From Candidatus Coprousia avicola (GTDB lineage: Bacteria > Actinomycetota > Coriobacteriia > Coriobacteriales > Coriobacteriaceae): a stretch of 64,000 nucleotides of DNA. The translations under genes were made by a program, and so were the position numbers. The DNA lies in assembly GCA_018715125.1 (NCBI GenBank), contig DVMF01000056.1, positions 25,815-89,814 of the forward strand. Reading direction: 5' to 3'. How positions within the stretch are numbered: position 1 is the first letter of the stretch; the number at the start of each line of letters is the position of its first letter. This document shows, one piece after another, positions 50,701-58,198 of this stretch. The notes under the pieces are model-generated. The model saw nothing but the letters and a program-made list of their open reading frames with translations. It searched no databases and was not told where the DNA came from.

Positions 50701-52474
50701 GAACTCGTTTGGCTGCGGCCTCGATGCGCTCACGACCGACCAGGTGCAGGAGATCCTCGAGGGGTCGGGCAAGATCTACACTGTGCTCAAGATCGACGAG
50801 GTCTCGAACCTCGGCGCGGCGCGCATCCGCATCCGCTCGCTCATGGCGGCGCTCAAGGACCAGGAGGCCGAGCGCGCCGCCGAGGCCGCTGCCGCCGGCG
50901 AGGCCTATGCGCAGGGCGACGCCGCCCCGGTGGCTCCGAGCGGGGACGAGCCGGCGTTCTCCACGCACAAGTACGCGCTCGCGGCGCAGCGGCGGGCCAA
51001 CTCCGCCGCCTTTGAGAAGGTCCCCTTTACCGAGGAGATGCGCGACGCGGGCTACACCATCCTCTGCCCGCAGATGGCGCCCATCCACTTCGACCTCGTC
51101 AAGGAGGTCATGAAGGCGGCAGGCTACAACTTCGAGCTTTTGCCCTCCACCGACCGCGGCGCCGTCGAGGCGGGCCTGCGCTACGTCAACAACGACATCT
51201 GCTACCCGTCGATCCTCGTGACGGGCCAGATCATGGAGGCCATCGAGAGCGGTAGGTACGACCTCTCACGCACGGCCGTCATCATCAGCCAGACGGGCGG
51301 CGGCTGCCGCGCGACGAACTACATCGCCCTCATCCGCAAGGCGCTGCGCGAGAGCGGCCACCCCGAGATCCCCGTGATCTCGCTCGCTGCCGTGAAGCTC
51401 GACGAGAGCAACCCGGGCTTCAAGCTGTCGCCGGGGCTGCTTAAGGCTGCGGTCTACTGCGTGCTCTTTGGCGACGTCATGATGCAGATGCTCTACCGCT
51501 GCCGTCCCTACGAGGCTGAGCCCGGCGCCGCCAACGCCCTGTTCGAGGACTATATGGCCCGCGCCCGCAAGCTCGCGCCGAACTTCACGCGCCGCAGCTT
51601 CACCAAGCTCGCGCGTGAGGCCATCCGCGCCTTCGACACCATGCCGCTCGTGGGCGAGGGCACCAAGCCGCGCGTGGGCGTGGTGGGCGAGATCCTCGTC
51701 AAGTTCCACCCCACGGCCAACAACCATGTGGTGGAGGTCATCGAGAACGAGGGCTGCGAGGCCGTCGTGCCGGGGCTCCTGGACTTCTTCCTCTACTCCA
51801 TGAGCAACGCCAGGGTGCAGAAGGACGAGCTCGGCAGCTCCGCGATGTCGCGCGCCACGATGGACGCCGCCATCGGGCTCGTCGACTGGATGCGCAAACC
51901 GGTGGACGACCTGCTGGAGAAGTCGACGCGCTTCGAGCGCCCCGAGCCCATCTCGGTCATGGCCGAGAAGGCGACCCGCGTGCTCAGCCTCTGCAACAAC
52001 ATGGGCGAGGGCTGGCTCCTCACCGCCGAGATGCTCGACCTCATCGACCACGGCGCGCCCAACATCATCTGCACGCAGCCGTTTGCGTGCCTTCCCAACC
52101 ACGTGGTGGGCAAGGCGGTCATCAAGGAGCTGCGCCGCCAGCACCCCGAGAGCAACATCGTGGCCGTCGACTACGACCCCGGTGCCTCCGAGGTGAACCA
52201 GCTCAACCGCATCAAGCTCATGATCTCGGTGGCCAAGGAGAACATGCGGGCCGGCAAGGGCTTTACCATGGAGAGCGTGAAGCCGCTCGCCATGGACATG
52301 GACGACAGCAAGTTCCGTCCCGACCACACGGGCGATGCGGGCCACGGGGCCGCTGGCGCCGTGCGGGGCGGCGCGGCTGCGGCGGGCTCGTGCACGGCGT
52401 GCGGCGCGGTGACCGAGGATGCCGTGGCGTCTGTTGCCGAGCGGCTCGGTGCGGGCGTCGACACCGATAGGTAG
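47795..52474 (+). CDS. Giant 2-hydroxyacyl-CoA dehydratase activase/dehydratase fusion
   Basis: This 1,559-residue protein has two ASKHA-type ATPase domains: GIDVGSTTVKLAV (about residue 31) with GTCAGGTGAFIDQ (about 148), and GIDAGSTTMKAAM (about 346) with ACSSGCGSFIESF (about 468). A Cys cluster follows (CGRCSNNC, 629-636, then NRCEKG), which likely holds a 4Fe-4S cluster. Next comes a DUF2229 region (about 690-900, with VCYPAKLSHGH and CYNCPIVMS), and a C-terminal HgdB-like region with NDICYPSILVTGQ and CTQPFACLPNHVVGKA. Homologues activate radical dehydratases or act as double-cubane reductases. A strong AGGAGG precedes the ATG. No separate dehydratase genes are adjacent, so its substrate is unknown. 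Confidence 0.9.
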   Translation: MVKIPVEGATTPVPEGAIWQPENNYGTLHLGIDVGSTTVKLAVLNDDNNIVYAKYQRHHTDVRACARDLFVGAEGLLKTAPMTCAITGSGGLLLSQWLGLEFVQEVIASKRAVETLIPRTDVAIELGGEDAKIIYFDQGIEQRMNGTCAGGTGAFIDQMATLLHTDASGLNELARKATTIYPIASRCGVFAKSDVQPLLNEGAAPEDVAASIFQAVVTQTISGLACGRPIRGNVAFLGGPLQYLSELRRRFYLTLDLDEEHRIVPENAHLFVASGAAMAHESTKLATFPELIAAIDALGDTQGSEVARLEPLFADEAAYREFKERHDREVVPKGDPATYTGKRVFIGIDAGSTTMKAAMVGEDGQLLHTWYGNNNGDILGTAKVIMADFYAHIPAGATIGHVTTTGYGEALLIEALKADSGEIETVAHLRGAKAFLPGVEFILDIGGQDMKCLRVRDGVIEHIMLNEACSSGCGSFIESFAVSMDMDVRAFAAEAIRAKMPVDLGSRCTVFMNSRVKQAQKEGATVGDIAAGLSYSVIKNALFKVIKLRDPQEIGTKVIVQGGTFMSDATLRAFELLTGVNAIRPDIAGCMGAYGAALLARDRAGAEGVSTILAADEIAALTVTQKHARCGRCSNNCLLTINDFGGGRRFITGNRCEKGAGHKKAKVEVPNLFAQKNELLFNRPVLEEADAPRGTVGLPRALNMYENYPFWHAFFTKLGFRVVLSDDSSKKTYDAGIESMPSESVCYPAKLSHGHIMNLIDKDVDFIWMPCIRWERKEDPAAGNCYNCPIVMSYPTALGLNIDDIAQKNVEFLYPFVPYHDKVELKRRLYEILAVERVADAEAGRGRVRGTKLTRSEVDAAVNAAYEADAKFHEDIQTMGEEAIRWIEEHGGHGIVLAGRPYHNDPEINHALPELIASFGFAVLTEDSVAHLVKPDRPIRVVDQWMFHSRLYRAAKLVTLRNDLDLIQLNSFGCGLDALTTDQVQEILEGSGKIYTVLKIDEVSNLGAARIRIRSLMAALKDQEAERAAEAAAAGEAYAQGDAAPVAPSGDEPAFSTHKYALAAQRRANSAAFEKVPFTEEMRDAGYTILCPQMAPIHFDLVKEVMKAAGYNFELLPSTDRGAVEAGLRYVNNDICYPSILVTGQIMEAIESGRYDLSRTAVIISQTGGGCRATNYIALIRKALRESGHPEIPVISLAAVKLDESNPGFKLSPGLLKAAVYCVLFGDVMMQMLYRCRPYEAEPGAANALFEDYMARARKLAPNFTRRSFTKLAREAIRAFDTMPLVGEGTKPRVGVVGEILVKFHPTANNHVVEVIENEGCEAVVPGLLDFFLYSMSNARVQKDELGSSAMSRATMDAAIGLVDWMRKPVDDLLEKSTRFERPEPISVMAEKATRVLSLCNNMGEGWLLTAEMLDLIDHGAPNIICTQPFACLPNHVVGKAVIKELRRQHPESNIVAVDYDPGASEVNQLNRIKLMISVAKENMRAGKGFTMESVKPLAMDMDDSKFRPDHTGDAGHGAAGAVRGGAAAAGSCTACGAVTEDAVASVAERLGAGVDTDR

Positions 52475-52540
52475 GCGCGCGGGCTCCTGCTCCGGCCGCC
52501 CGAGCCCCCTCGCGCGGCCGCCCGGTCCCCCTTGCTGAAA

Positions 52541-52594
52541 GAAATCGCGTTTAGGCCACATTTCCCACGTGATAGAGGGCCTAAGCGCGATTTC
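52541..52594. repeat. 54-nt inverted repeat, first of a pair
   Basis: GAAATCGCGTTTAGGCC and GGCCTAAGCGCGATTTC are 17-bp arms with one G-U wobble and a 20-base loop. It lies after the giant fusion gene and before the pheST T-box. Its partner at 52641 has the same length and the start points are exactly 100 bases apart. Confidence 0.85.
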
Positions 52595-52640
52595 CTTGAG
52601 ATGCCGGTCATTCTTGCTCGCAAGATCGGCTCCCTTGCAT

Positions 52641-52694
52641 AAAGTCACGCTTACGGTCAAGTTGAAAGCTGCAAACGTCCGTAAGCGTGACTTT
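52641..52694. repeat. 54-nt inverted repeat, second of a pair
   Basis: AAAGTCACGCTTACGG and CCGTAAGCGTGACTTT are perfect 16-bp arms with a 22-base loop, followed by TTTT. It could serve as a terminator for the fusion gene, but the exact partner spacing suggests a repeat family. A third, looser member is at 59667-59727. Confidence 0.85.
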
Positions 52695-52845
52695 TTCAAA
52701 ACAAGGGGGCGGGGGCCTGAAGCGCAGCCGTACGACCGCGCGGTGTCCGAGCGGTGCTCGTGCTCGGGCGCGTGTCGGCAGTTTTGTGCCATTTGCACCC
52801 GTCTACGTGGATGCAGCGTGCGCTGTGCTAACATATCGACCAACG

Positions 52846-53129
52846 CGTTGACGGAGAGGGTTGCACCCGCCGCGTCGCCGCCAAGAGAGGGAGGGTCACC
52901 GGCTGAGAGCCCACCTGCGGAGGCAAGGATGCAGCGTTCACTCCCGAGCAGCGACCTGAACGGCACGGCGGCGATGAGGCGCACTCATGGCCGTGGCTGA
53001 GTAGGGAAGCCGTTGCCCTACGAGACGGGGTCAAAGGGGGTACGGGGGGGGAGACAACCCTCGGCCAAACAAGGTGGTACCGCGGTATATGAGCCGTCCT
53101 TGGGATTCGTTCCCAAGGACGGTTTTTTT
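52846..53129 (+). promoter_or_regulatory. T-box riboswitch upstream of pheST
   Basis: The leader contains the T-box antiterminator sequence AAGGTGGTACCGCGG at 53071-53085 and a terminator at 53094-53129: CCGTCCTTGGGA pairs with TCCCAAGGACGG and a T-run follows. Stem I contains TTC at 52937-52939, the expected specifier for tRNA-Phe. Uncharged tRNA-Phe would stabilise the antiterminator and switch pheST on. The 5' limit is approximate. Confidence 0.93.
53094..53129 (+). terminator. T-box terminator before pheS
   Basis: A 13-bp stem with a TTCG loop is followed by GGTTTTTTTA. It is mutually exclusive with the antiterminator at 53071-53085. Confidence 0.9.
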
Positions 53130-53154
53130 ATTGGCTCTACCAGAAAGGACACGT

Positions 53155-54231
53155 ATGAGTCTGATAGAGGATTTGGACGCGCTCGAGGCCCGCGCGCGCG
53201 AGATGGTCGAGGGCGCAGACGGCGCCGATGCGCTCGAGGCGGCGCGCGTGGCGCTCCTCGGTAAGAAGGGTGAGATCACGGCGCTCATGCACATGATGGG
53301 CAAGGTCGCCCCCGAGGAGCGCCCGGTGCTCGGCAAGCGCGCCAACGAGCTGCGCCGTATCGTCGAGACGCTGATCGAGCACGCCTCGAGCGACCTCAAG
53401 CGTCAGGCGATGGCGAACCTCATGGCGACCGAGGCCGTGGACGTGACGCTTCCCGGCGCCCGCCCCACCCTCGGCCATCAGCACCTCATCAACCAGATCG
53501 CCCAAGAGATCGAGGACGTGTTCTGCGCCATCGGCTACACCGTCGAGGCCGGTCCCGAGGTCGAGACCAGCTGGTACAACTTCACGGCGCTGAACGCACC
53601 CATGGATCACCCCAGCCGCTCGGCGCGCGATACGTTCTACGTGGTCGATAACGCGCCCGGCAGCGTCGTGCACCCCGAGCCGCACGCCGCGGGCGAGTCC
53701 GACGTGCTCCTGCGCACGCAGACCTCGGGCGGGCAGATTCACATCATGGAGCACCAGGAGCCGCCCATCTACGCCATCGTGCCGGGTACGGTCTACCGTC
53801 CCGACACGGCCGACGCCTGCCATCTGCCGCAGTTCCACCAGGTCGAGGGTCTCGTGGTGGACGAGGGCATCACGTTCGGCGACCTCAAGGGCACGCTCGA
53901 CTACTTTGCGAAGGCCATGTTCGGGCCCGAGCGCAAGACGCGCTACCGCCCGCATTTCTTCCCCTTTACCGAGCCCTCCTGCGAGCTCGACGTCTCGTGC
54001 CATGTCTGCGGGGGCAAGGGCTGCAGCTTCTGCAAGCACTCCGGCTGGATCGAGATCTTGGGCTGCGGCATGGTCGACCCCAACGTTCTCATCAACTGCG
54101 GCGTCGACCCGGAGCGCTACACCGGCTTCGCCTTTGGCATCGGCGTGGAGCGCGTCGCGGCGCTGCGCTACGACCTGCCCGACCTCCGCGCGCTCATGAC
54201 CGGCGACATGCGCTTCTTGGCGCAGTTCTAA
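53155..54231 (+). CDS. pheS: Phenylalanyl-tRNA synthetase alpha subunit
   Basis: This 358-residue catalytic subunit of the alpha2-beta2 class II synthetase has an N-terminal coiled coil (about 1-90), then the catalytic core with HPSRSARDTFYV, GTVYRPDTADACHLPQFHQVEG (motif 2) and FGIGVERVAALRYDLPDLR (motif 3). A Cys-rich segment (SCHVCGGKGCSFCKHSGW) lies before motif 3. I use ATG at 53155, after AAAGGAC; the in-frame extension begins inside the T-box. pheT starts 16 bases after its stop. Confidence 0.97.
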   Translation: MSLIEDLDALEARAREMVEGADGADALEAARVALLGKKGEITALMHMMGKVAPEERPVLGKRANELRRIVETLIEHASSDLKRQAMANLMATEAVDVTLPGARPTLGHQHLINQIAQEIEDVFCAIGYTVEAGPEVETSWYNFTALNAPMDHPSRSARDTFYVVDNAPGSVVHPEPHAAGESDVLLRTQTSGGQIHIMEHQEPPIYAIVPGTVYRPDTADACHLPQFHQVEGLVVDEGITFGDLKGTLDYFAKAMFGPERKTRYRPHFFPFTEPSCELDVSCHVCGGKGCSFCKHSGWIEILGCGMVDPNVLINCGVDPERYTGFAFGIGVERVAALRYDLPDLRALMTGDMRFLAQF

Positions 54232-54247
54232 GAAAGGGGAGATACGC

Positions 54248-56710
54248 ATGCGCGTTTCCTATAGTTGGCTAAAAGATCTGATCGACGTGCCGGAGAGCCC
54301 GGACGAGCTCGCGCGCGAGTACATTCGCACCGGTACCGAGGTCGAGGCGATCGAGACCGTGGGCGATGCCTTTGAGCACGTCGTCACCGCGCAGGTCGTC
54401 TCCAAGGAGCCGCATCCCGATTCCGACCACATGTGGGTGACGATGGTCGACGTGGGGTCGTACAACCTGGGCGAGGACGGCAAGCCTGCACCGCTCCAGA
54501 TCGTGTGCGGCGCCCAGAACTTCGAGGCGGGCGACCATATCGTCACGGCGCTCGTGGGCGCGGAGCTCCCCGGCGGCATCAAGATCAAGAAGAGCAAGCT
54601 CCGCGGCGTGGTGTCGTGGGGCATGAACTGCTCGGCGCGCGAGCTCGGGCTCTCGGGCGACCACTCGGGCATCATGATCCTGCCCGAGGACGCGCCCGTG
54701 GGCGTGCCGTTTGCGGAGTACCACGAGACGGCCGATACCGTGCTCGATTGCGAGATCACTCCCAACCGCCCCGACTGCCTCTCGATGATGGGCATGGCCG
54801 TCGAGACCTCGGCCATCTTTGACCGCGACACGCACATCGAGCTGCCGCAGATCCAACGCGAGGACGAGAGCGTGCACGTGGACGACATCGTCGAGGTGAC
54901 GATCGCGGCACCGGAGCTCTGCAGCCGCTACACGGCGCGCGTGGTGCGCGGTGTCAAGATCGGCCCCTCGCCCGACTGGCTCGCGAGCCGTGTCGCGGCG
55001 GCGGGCATGCGCCCCATCAACAACGTCGTCGACGTGACGAACTACGTCATGATGCTGACGGGCCAGCCGCTGCACGCCTTCGACCTCGGCAAGCTCTCCG
55101 AGCGCGAGGGACGTCGCCACGTGGTGGTGCGCGCCGCGCGCGCGGGCGAGACGATCCAGACCCTCGACGGCCAGGAGCGCACGCTCTCGGCGGACATGTG
55201 CGTCATCACCGATGACGGCGAGCGCCCCGTGTGCCTTGCCGGCGTGATGGGCTCGCTCGATTCCGAGATCGACGAGACGACGCACGACGTGCTGCTCGAG
55301 GCCGCGTGCTTCGACGCGAGCCACATCTCGCGCACGAGCCGCAACCTCTCGCTCATCTCCGAGGCGTCCATCCGCTACGAGCGCCAGGTCGACCGCACCC
55401 GCTGCCCGGAGGTCTCGCGCATCGCGGCGGCGCTCTTCGAGCAATGCTGCGGCGCGACGGTGGTCTCGGGGGCGATCGACGTCTACCCCGTGCCCGTGGA
55501 GCCGCGAACCATCGCGCTGCGCCCGGCGCGCGCCTGCGCCATCGCCGGCGCCGAGATCTCGACGGACTTCATGCGCGCGCGTCTCGCACGCCTCGGCTGC
55601 ACCGTGGCGGATGGCGAGGCCGACACGCTTACCGTCACCGTGCCCACCAACCGCCCCGACCTCGAGCGCGAGATCGATCTGATTGAGGAGATCGTGCGCC
55701 TCTGGGGCATGGACCGCGTGCCGGCAACCATCCCTGCGGCTAGAAACCACATCGGCGGTCTCACCCACGACCAGCGCCTTGTGCGCGAGATCGGCCAGAT
55801 CATGCGCGCCTGCGGCCTTAACGAGACGCTCTCCTACGCGTTCGCCGCACCCGGCGACCTCGACCGCTGCGGCATGACCGACGAGGGCCGCGGCGTGCCG
55901 GTCAAGATCATGCGTCCGCTCGTGGCCGAGCAGTCCGAGATGCGCCGCACGCTGCTGCCGGGCCTTTTGACGAGCGTTGCCTACAACGAGGCGCACGGGC
56001 AGGAGAACGTGCACCTCTATGAGATCGGCACGCTCTTCCACGGTCGCGAGAACGCGAGCCTGCCCAAGGAGCGCCAGAGCATCGCCGGCGTGCTGTCCGG
56101 CGCGTGGGGCGACATCACCTGGAACCAGAAGTACCGTCCCCTGCGCTTCTTCGACGGTAAGGGCGTGGTTGAGGAGCTCCTGTCCCAGCTGCGTGTGGAG
56201 AAGGTGCGCTTCCGTCCCGCCGAGGGCGCGGGGTACGCGTTCCTCCAGCCCGGCCGCGGCGCCGAGGTGCTTGCCGGCGGTACCGTGCTCGGCTGGGTGG
56301 GCGAGATTCACCCCGAGGTGCGCGAGCGCTACGATATCGCGCTGCCCGTGGTGGCATTCGAGCTCAGCCTCGACGCCCTCATGCGCGCCGCGCGCGATCA
56401 GGGTGCCTACGCCGGGTTCTCCACCTACCCGGCAGTGGATGTCGACCTCGCCATCGTGGTGGACGAGAGCGTGACGTACGAGACCCTCGTCCAGCGCCTG
56501 ACCTCGGCGGGCGGCAAGCTCCTGCGCGACGTGCGTCTGTTTGACGTGTACCGCGACGATGCGCGCGTGGGTGCGGGCAAGAAGTCGATGGCGTTTGCCC
56601 TCACCTACCGTGCCGATGACCACACGCTCACGTCCGATGAGGTCGAACGCGTGCACGGCAAGCTGGTCGAGAAGGTGTGCCGCGCCGTCGGCGGCGAGGT
56701 GCGCAGCTAA
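54248..56710 (+). CDS. pheT: Phenylalanyl-tRNA synthetase beta subunit
   Basis: This 820-residue beta subunit has the usual full set of domains: an N-terminal tRNA-binding EMAP-like domain (about 40-155), the B3/B4 editing region (about 210-385), the B5 domain (about 400-475), the catalytic-like domain and the C-terminal anticodon-binding (FDX-ACB) domain from about 728. The final residues are RAVGGEVRS. The ATG follows GAAAGGGGAG. It is co-transcribed with pheS under the T-box. Confidence 0.97.
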   Translation: MRVSYSWLKDLIDVPESPDELAREYIRTGTEVEAIETVGDAFEHVVTAQVVSKEPHPDSDHMWVTMVDVGSYNLGEDGKPAPLQIVCGAQNFEAGDHIVTALVGAELPGGIKIKKSKLRGVVSWGMNCSARELGLSGDHSGIMILPEDAPVGVPFAEYHETADTVLDCEITPNRPDCLSMMGMAVETSAIFDRDTHIELPQIQREDESVHVDDIVEVTIAAPELCSRYTARVVRGVKIGPSPDWLASRVAAAGMRPINNVVDVTNYVMMLTGQPLHAFDLGKLSEREGRRHVVVRAARAGETIQTLDGQERTLSADMCVITDDGERPVCLAGVMGSLDSEIDETTHDVLLEAACFDASHISRTSRNLSLISEASIRYERQVDRTRCPEVSRIAAALFEQCCGATVVSGAIDVYPVPVEPRTIALRPARACAIAGAEISTDFMRARLARLGCTVADGEADTLTVTVPTNRPDLEREIDLIEEIVRLWGMDRVPATIPAARNHIGGLTHDQRLVREIGQIMRACGLNETLSYAFAAPGDLDRCGMTDEGRGVPVKIMRPLVAEQSEMRRTLLPGLLTSVAYNEAHGQENVHLYEIGTLFHGRENASLPKERQSIAGVLSGAWGDITWNQKYRPLRFFDGKGVVEELLSQLRVEKVRFRPAEGAGYAFLQPGRGAEVLAGGTVLGWVGEIHPEVRERYDIALPVVAFELSLDALMRAARDQGAYAGFSTYPAVDVDLAIVVDESVTYETLVQRLTSAGGKLLRDVRLFDVYRDDARVGAGKKSMAFALTYRADDHTLTSDEVERVHGKLVEKVCRAVGGEVRS

Positions 56711-56856
56711 GCGCCGCCAGCGCGGTGCCGCGGGACCTTTTGCGCGCCTTGCACGCCCCTCGCCGCCTGAGGCGGGGGTGACGTGCGAGGCGCGCCCGCA
56801 GCGCCGGTGCGGAGGGTAGTGTTCAGGCGAGATCCAAACGTGGGGGAGTGCAGGGT

Positions 56857-57693
56857 ATGCCCAGCTGGAACATTCATATCGCGCAGACGGAGCGCCTGTT
56901 TCAACGCGGCGGCGCCGTGGCGCGGACGGTCGTCGACCGCAACGCGTTCCTCTTTGGCAGCCTCATCCCCGATATCTACGTCGGCTACATGACGCCGGCC
57001 ATCAGGGAGCCCATCCCCTACCGCATCACGCATTTCGCCACGCCGGCGCACATTCCCAAACCGCGTGAAGGCGAGTTCTGGGATACGTATGTGGCGCCCG
57101 CGGCAGAGCGCCTGGGCGTGCGCCCGGGCGGGTGCGCGGCGAGTGAGGCCGACCGCATACCCGCGGCGTCCCTGCGCGTCGAGCAGGACTATGTCAGCCG
57201 CTCCCATTACCCGCAACGCTACGAGGGCGCCGAGCCGCCGGTGTGGCAGGCCGTCTCCGCCGATGATGACGTATCGCCCGCGGCCCTCGAGCGTTCGCTG
57301 TTCGATCTGTTGCTGGGTACGTGGTCGCATCTTATGGCGGACAATCTCTGGAACACGCGCGTCAACGAGTTCCTCGACGCGCACGGCGGCAAGCCGAGTG
57401 AGGAGTTCCGCATCAAGAAGCAGGGAGATTTCGACCTGTTTGGCAAGGCGCTCCCGCTCGACCTCATCCCGCGCGCCACGCCGCGCCTCATCGCGACGGT
57501 CCGGGCGTTTCCGCAGTATGAGATAGACGAGCAGGCGATTCTCACTACCATTGGCGTTGCGCACGAGACGGTGCGCACCAACCATGGGGATGAGAACCCG
57601 CGCTACCGGCTGCTGACGTCGGACTTTTTTGAGCACGTGTTTGCCGAGAACCTCGATGCGGCAGATGATGCGGTGGCGAAGCGCTTGCCGTAG
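56857..57693 (+). CDS. Zinc-dependent phospholipase C-like protein
   Basis: This 278-residue protein begins MPSWNIHIAQTERLF and has DRNAFLFGSLIPDIYVGYM (about 28-46) and RITHFATP, a pattern known from the zinc-dependent phospholipase C family (PF00882), with His and Asp residues that could bind metal. It lacks a signal peptide, unlike secreted PLCs, so a cytosolic role is likely. I use ATG at 56857 following GGGGGAG; a GTG at 56848 is possible. Function is not assigned. Confidence 0.7.
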   Translation: MPSWNIHIAQTERLFQRGGAVARTVVDRNAFLFGSLIPDIYVGYMTPAIREPIPYRITHFATPAHIPKPREGEFWDTYVAPAAERLGVRPGGCAASEADRIPAASLRVEQDYVSRSHYPQRYEGAEPPVWQAVSADDDVSPAALERSLFDLLLGTWSHLMADNLWNTRVNEFLDAHGGKPSEEFRIKKQGDFDLFGKALPLDLIPRATPRLIATVRAFPQYEIDEQAILTTIGVAHETVRTNHGDENPRYRLLTSDFFEHVFAENLDAADDAVAKRLP

Positions 57694-57774
57694 GCGGACG
57701 CACCGCCCGCTCGGGCTCGTCATATCGGCGCGAGCGCCCGGCCCCGACCGCACCGGGCGTCCGCCGCGCACGGA

Positions 57775-58021
57775 CCGTACATTCGCGCGCACATTGCCGC
57801 ACGTTTTGCCCGGGCCGCGGGACATTTATCGCGGCAAAGAACCCGGCAATGTACGCGCGAATGTACGGTCGACAAACGTGCAGGTGGAGACCTGTACATT
57901 TTCCCTTGCAATGTACTTGCGGCCCCGTTTGGGCCCTCGCAGCGCGTCATCCCGTACATTGCGCCCGATATTGCACCGGCGTGCCGGCAAAAGGGCCTGC
58001 AATGTACGCAGTGATGTACGG
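57775..58021. repeat. 247-bp GTACATT element, copy B (inverted relative to copy A)
   Basis: It is the reverse complement of 30251-30497 with high identity. On the plus strand, arms 57775-57799 and 57844-57868 form a 25-bp stem with a single G-U pair. Its other end has a second, shorter stem built from the same GTACATTGC motif. It lies between the PLC-like and alanine-symporter genes and no reading frame is conserved in it. Confidence 0.82.
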
Positions 58022-58198
58022 CGGCGAGGGGCGTTGACGGGTGCCCGGCGAAACGCCCCGCAAGGCTCTCGCAGGCGCAGGGCTCGCGTGCTGCTACGGC
58101 GCAGGAGGCGCTTCGGTTCGTCATGCAACGGAAACAGGGATAGCGTAGACTACAATCTTCACGCACCGTTATACGAGAACCGTTGACGAGGGACATGC
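58022..58198. other. Leader of the alanine symporter gene
   Basis: After the GTACATT element, a TAGCGTAGACTACAAT-like A+T-rich patch (about 58141-58157) may hold the promoter for the symporter gene. No stem-loop or open frame is obvious. Confidence 0.4.

Noticed and set aside
47744..51088. A 1,114-codon open frame on the minus strand
   Set aside because: It is antisense to the dehydratase-activase fusion gene. Long antisense frames are expected in this G+C-rich sequence; the product is Val/Arg/His/Leu-rich with no family motif.
54269..56656. A 795-codon minus-strand frame
   Set aside because: It is antisense to pheT, whose plus-strand product is unmistakable. Composition is typical of shadow frames.
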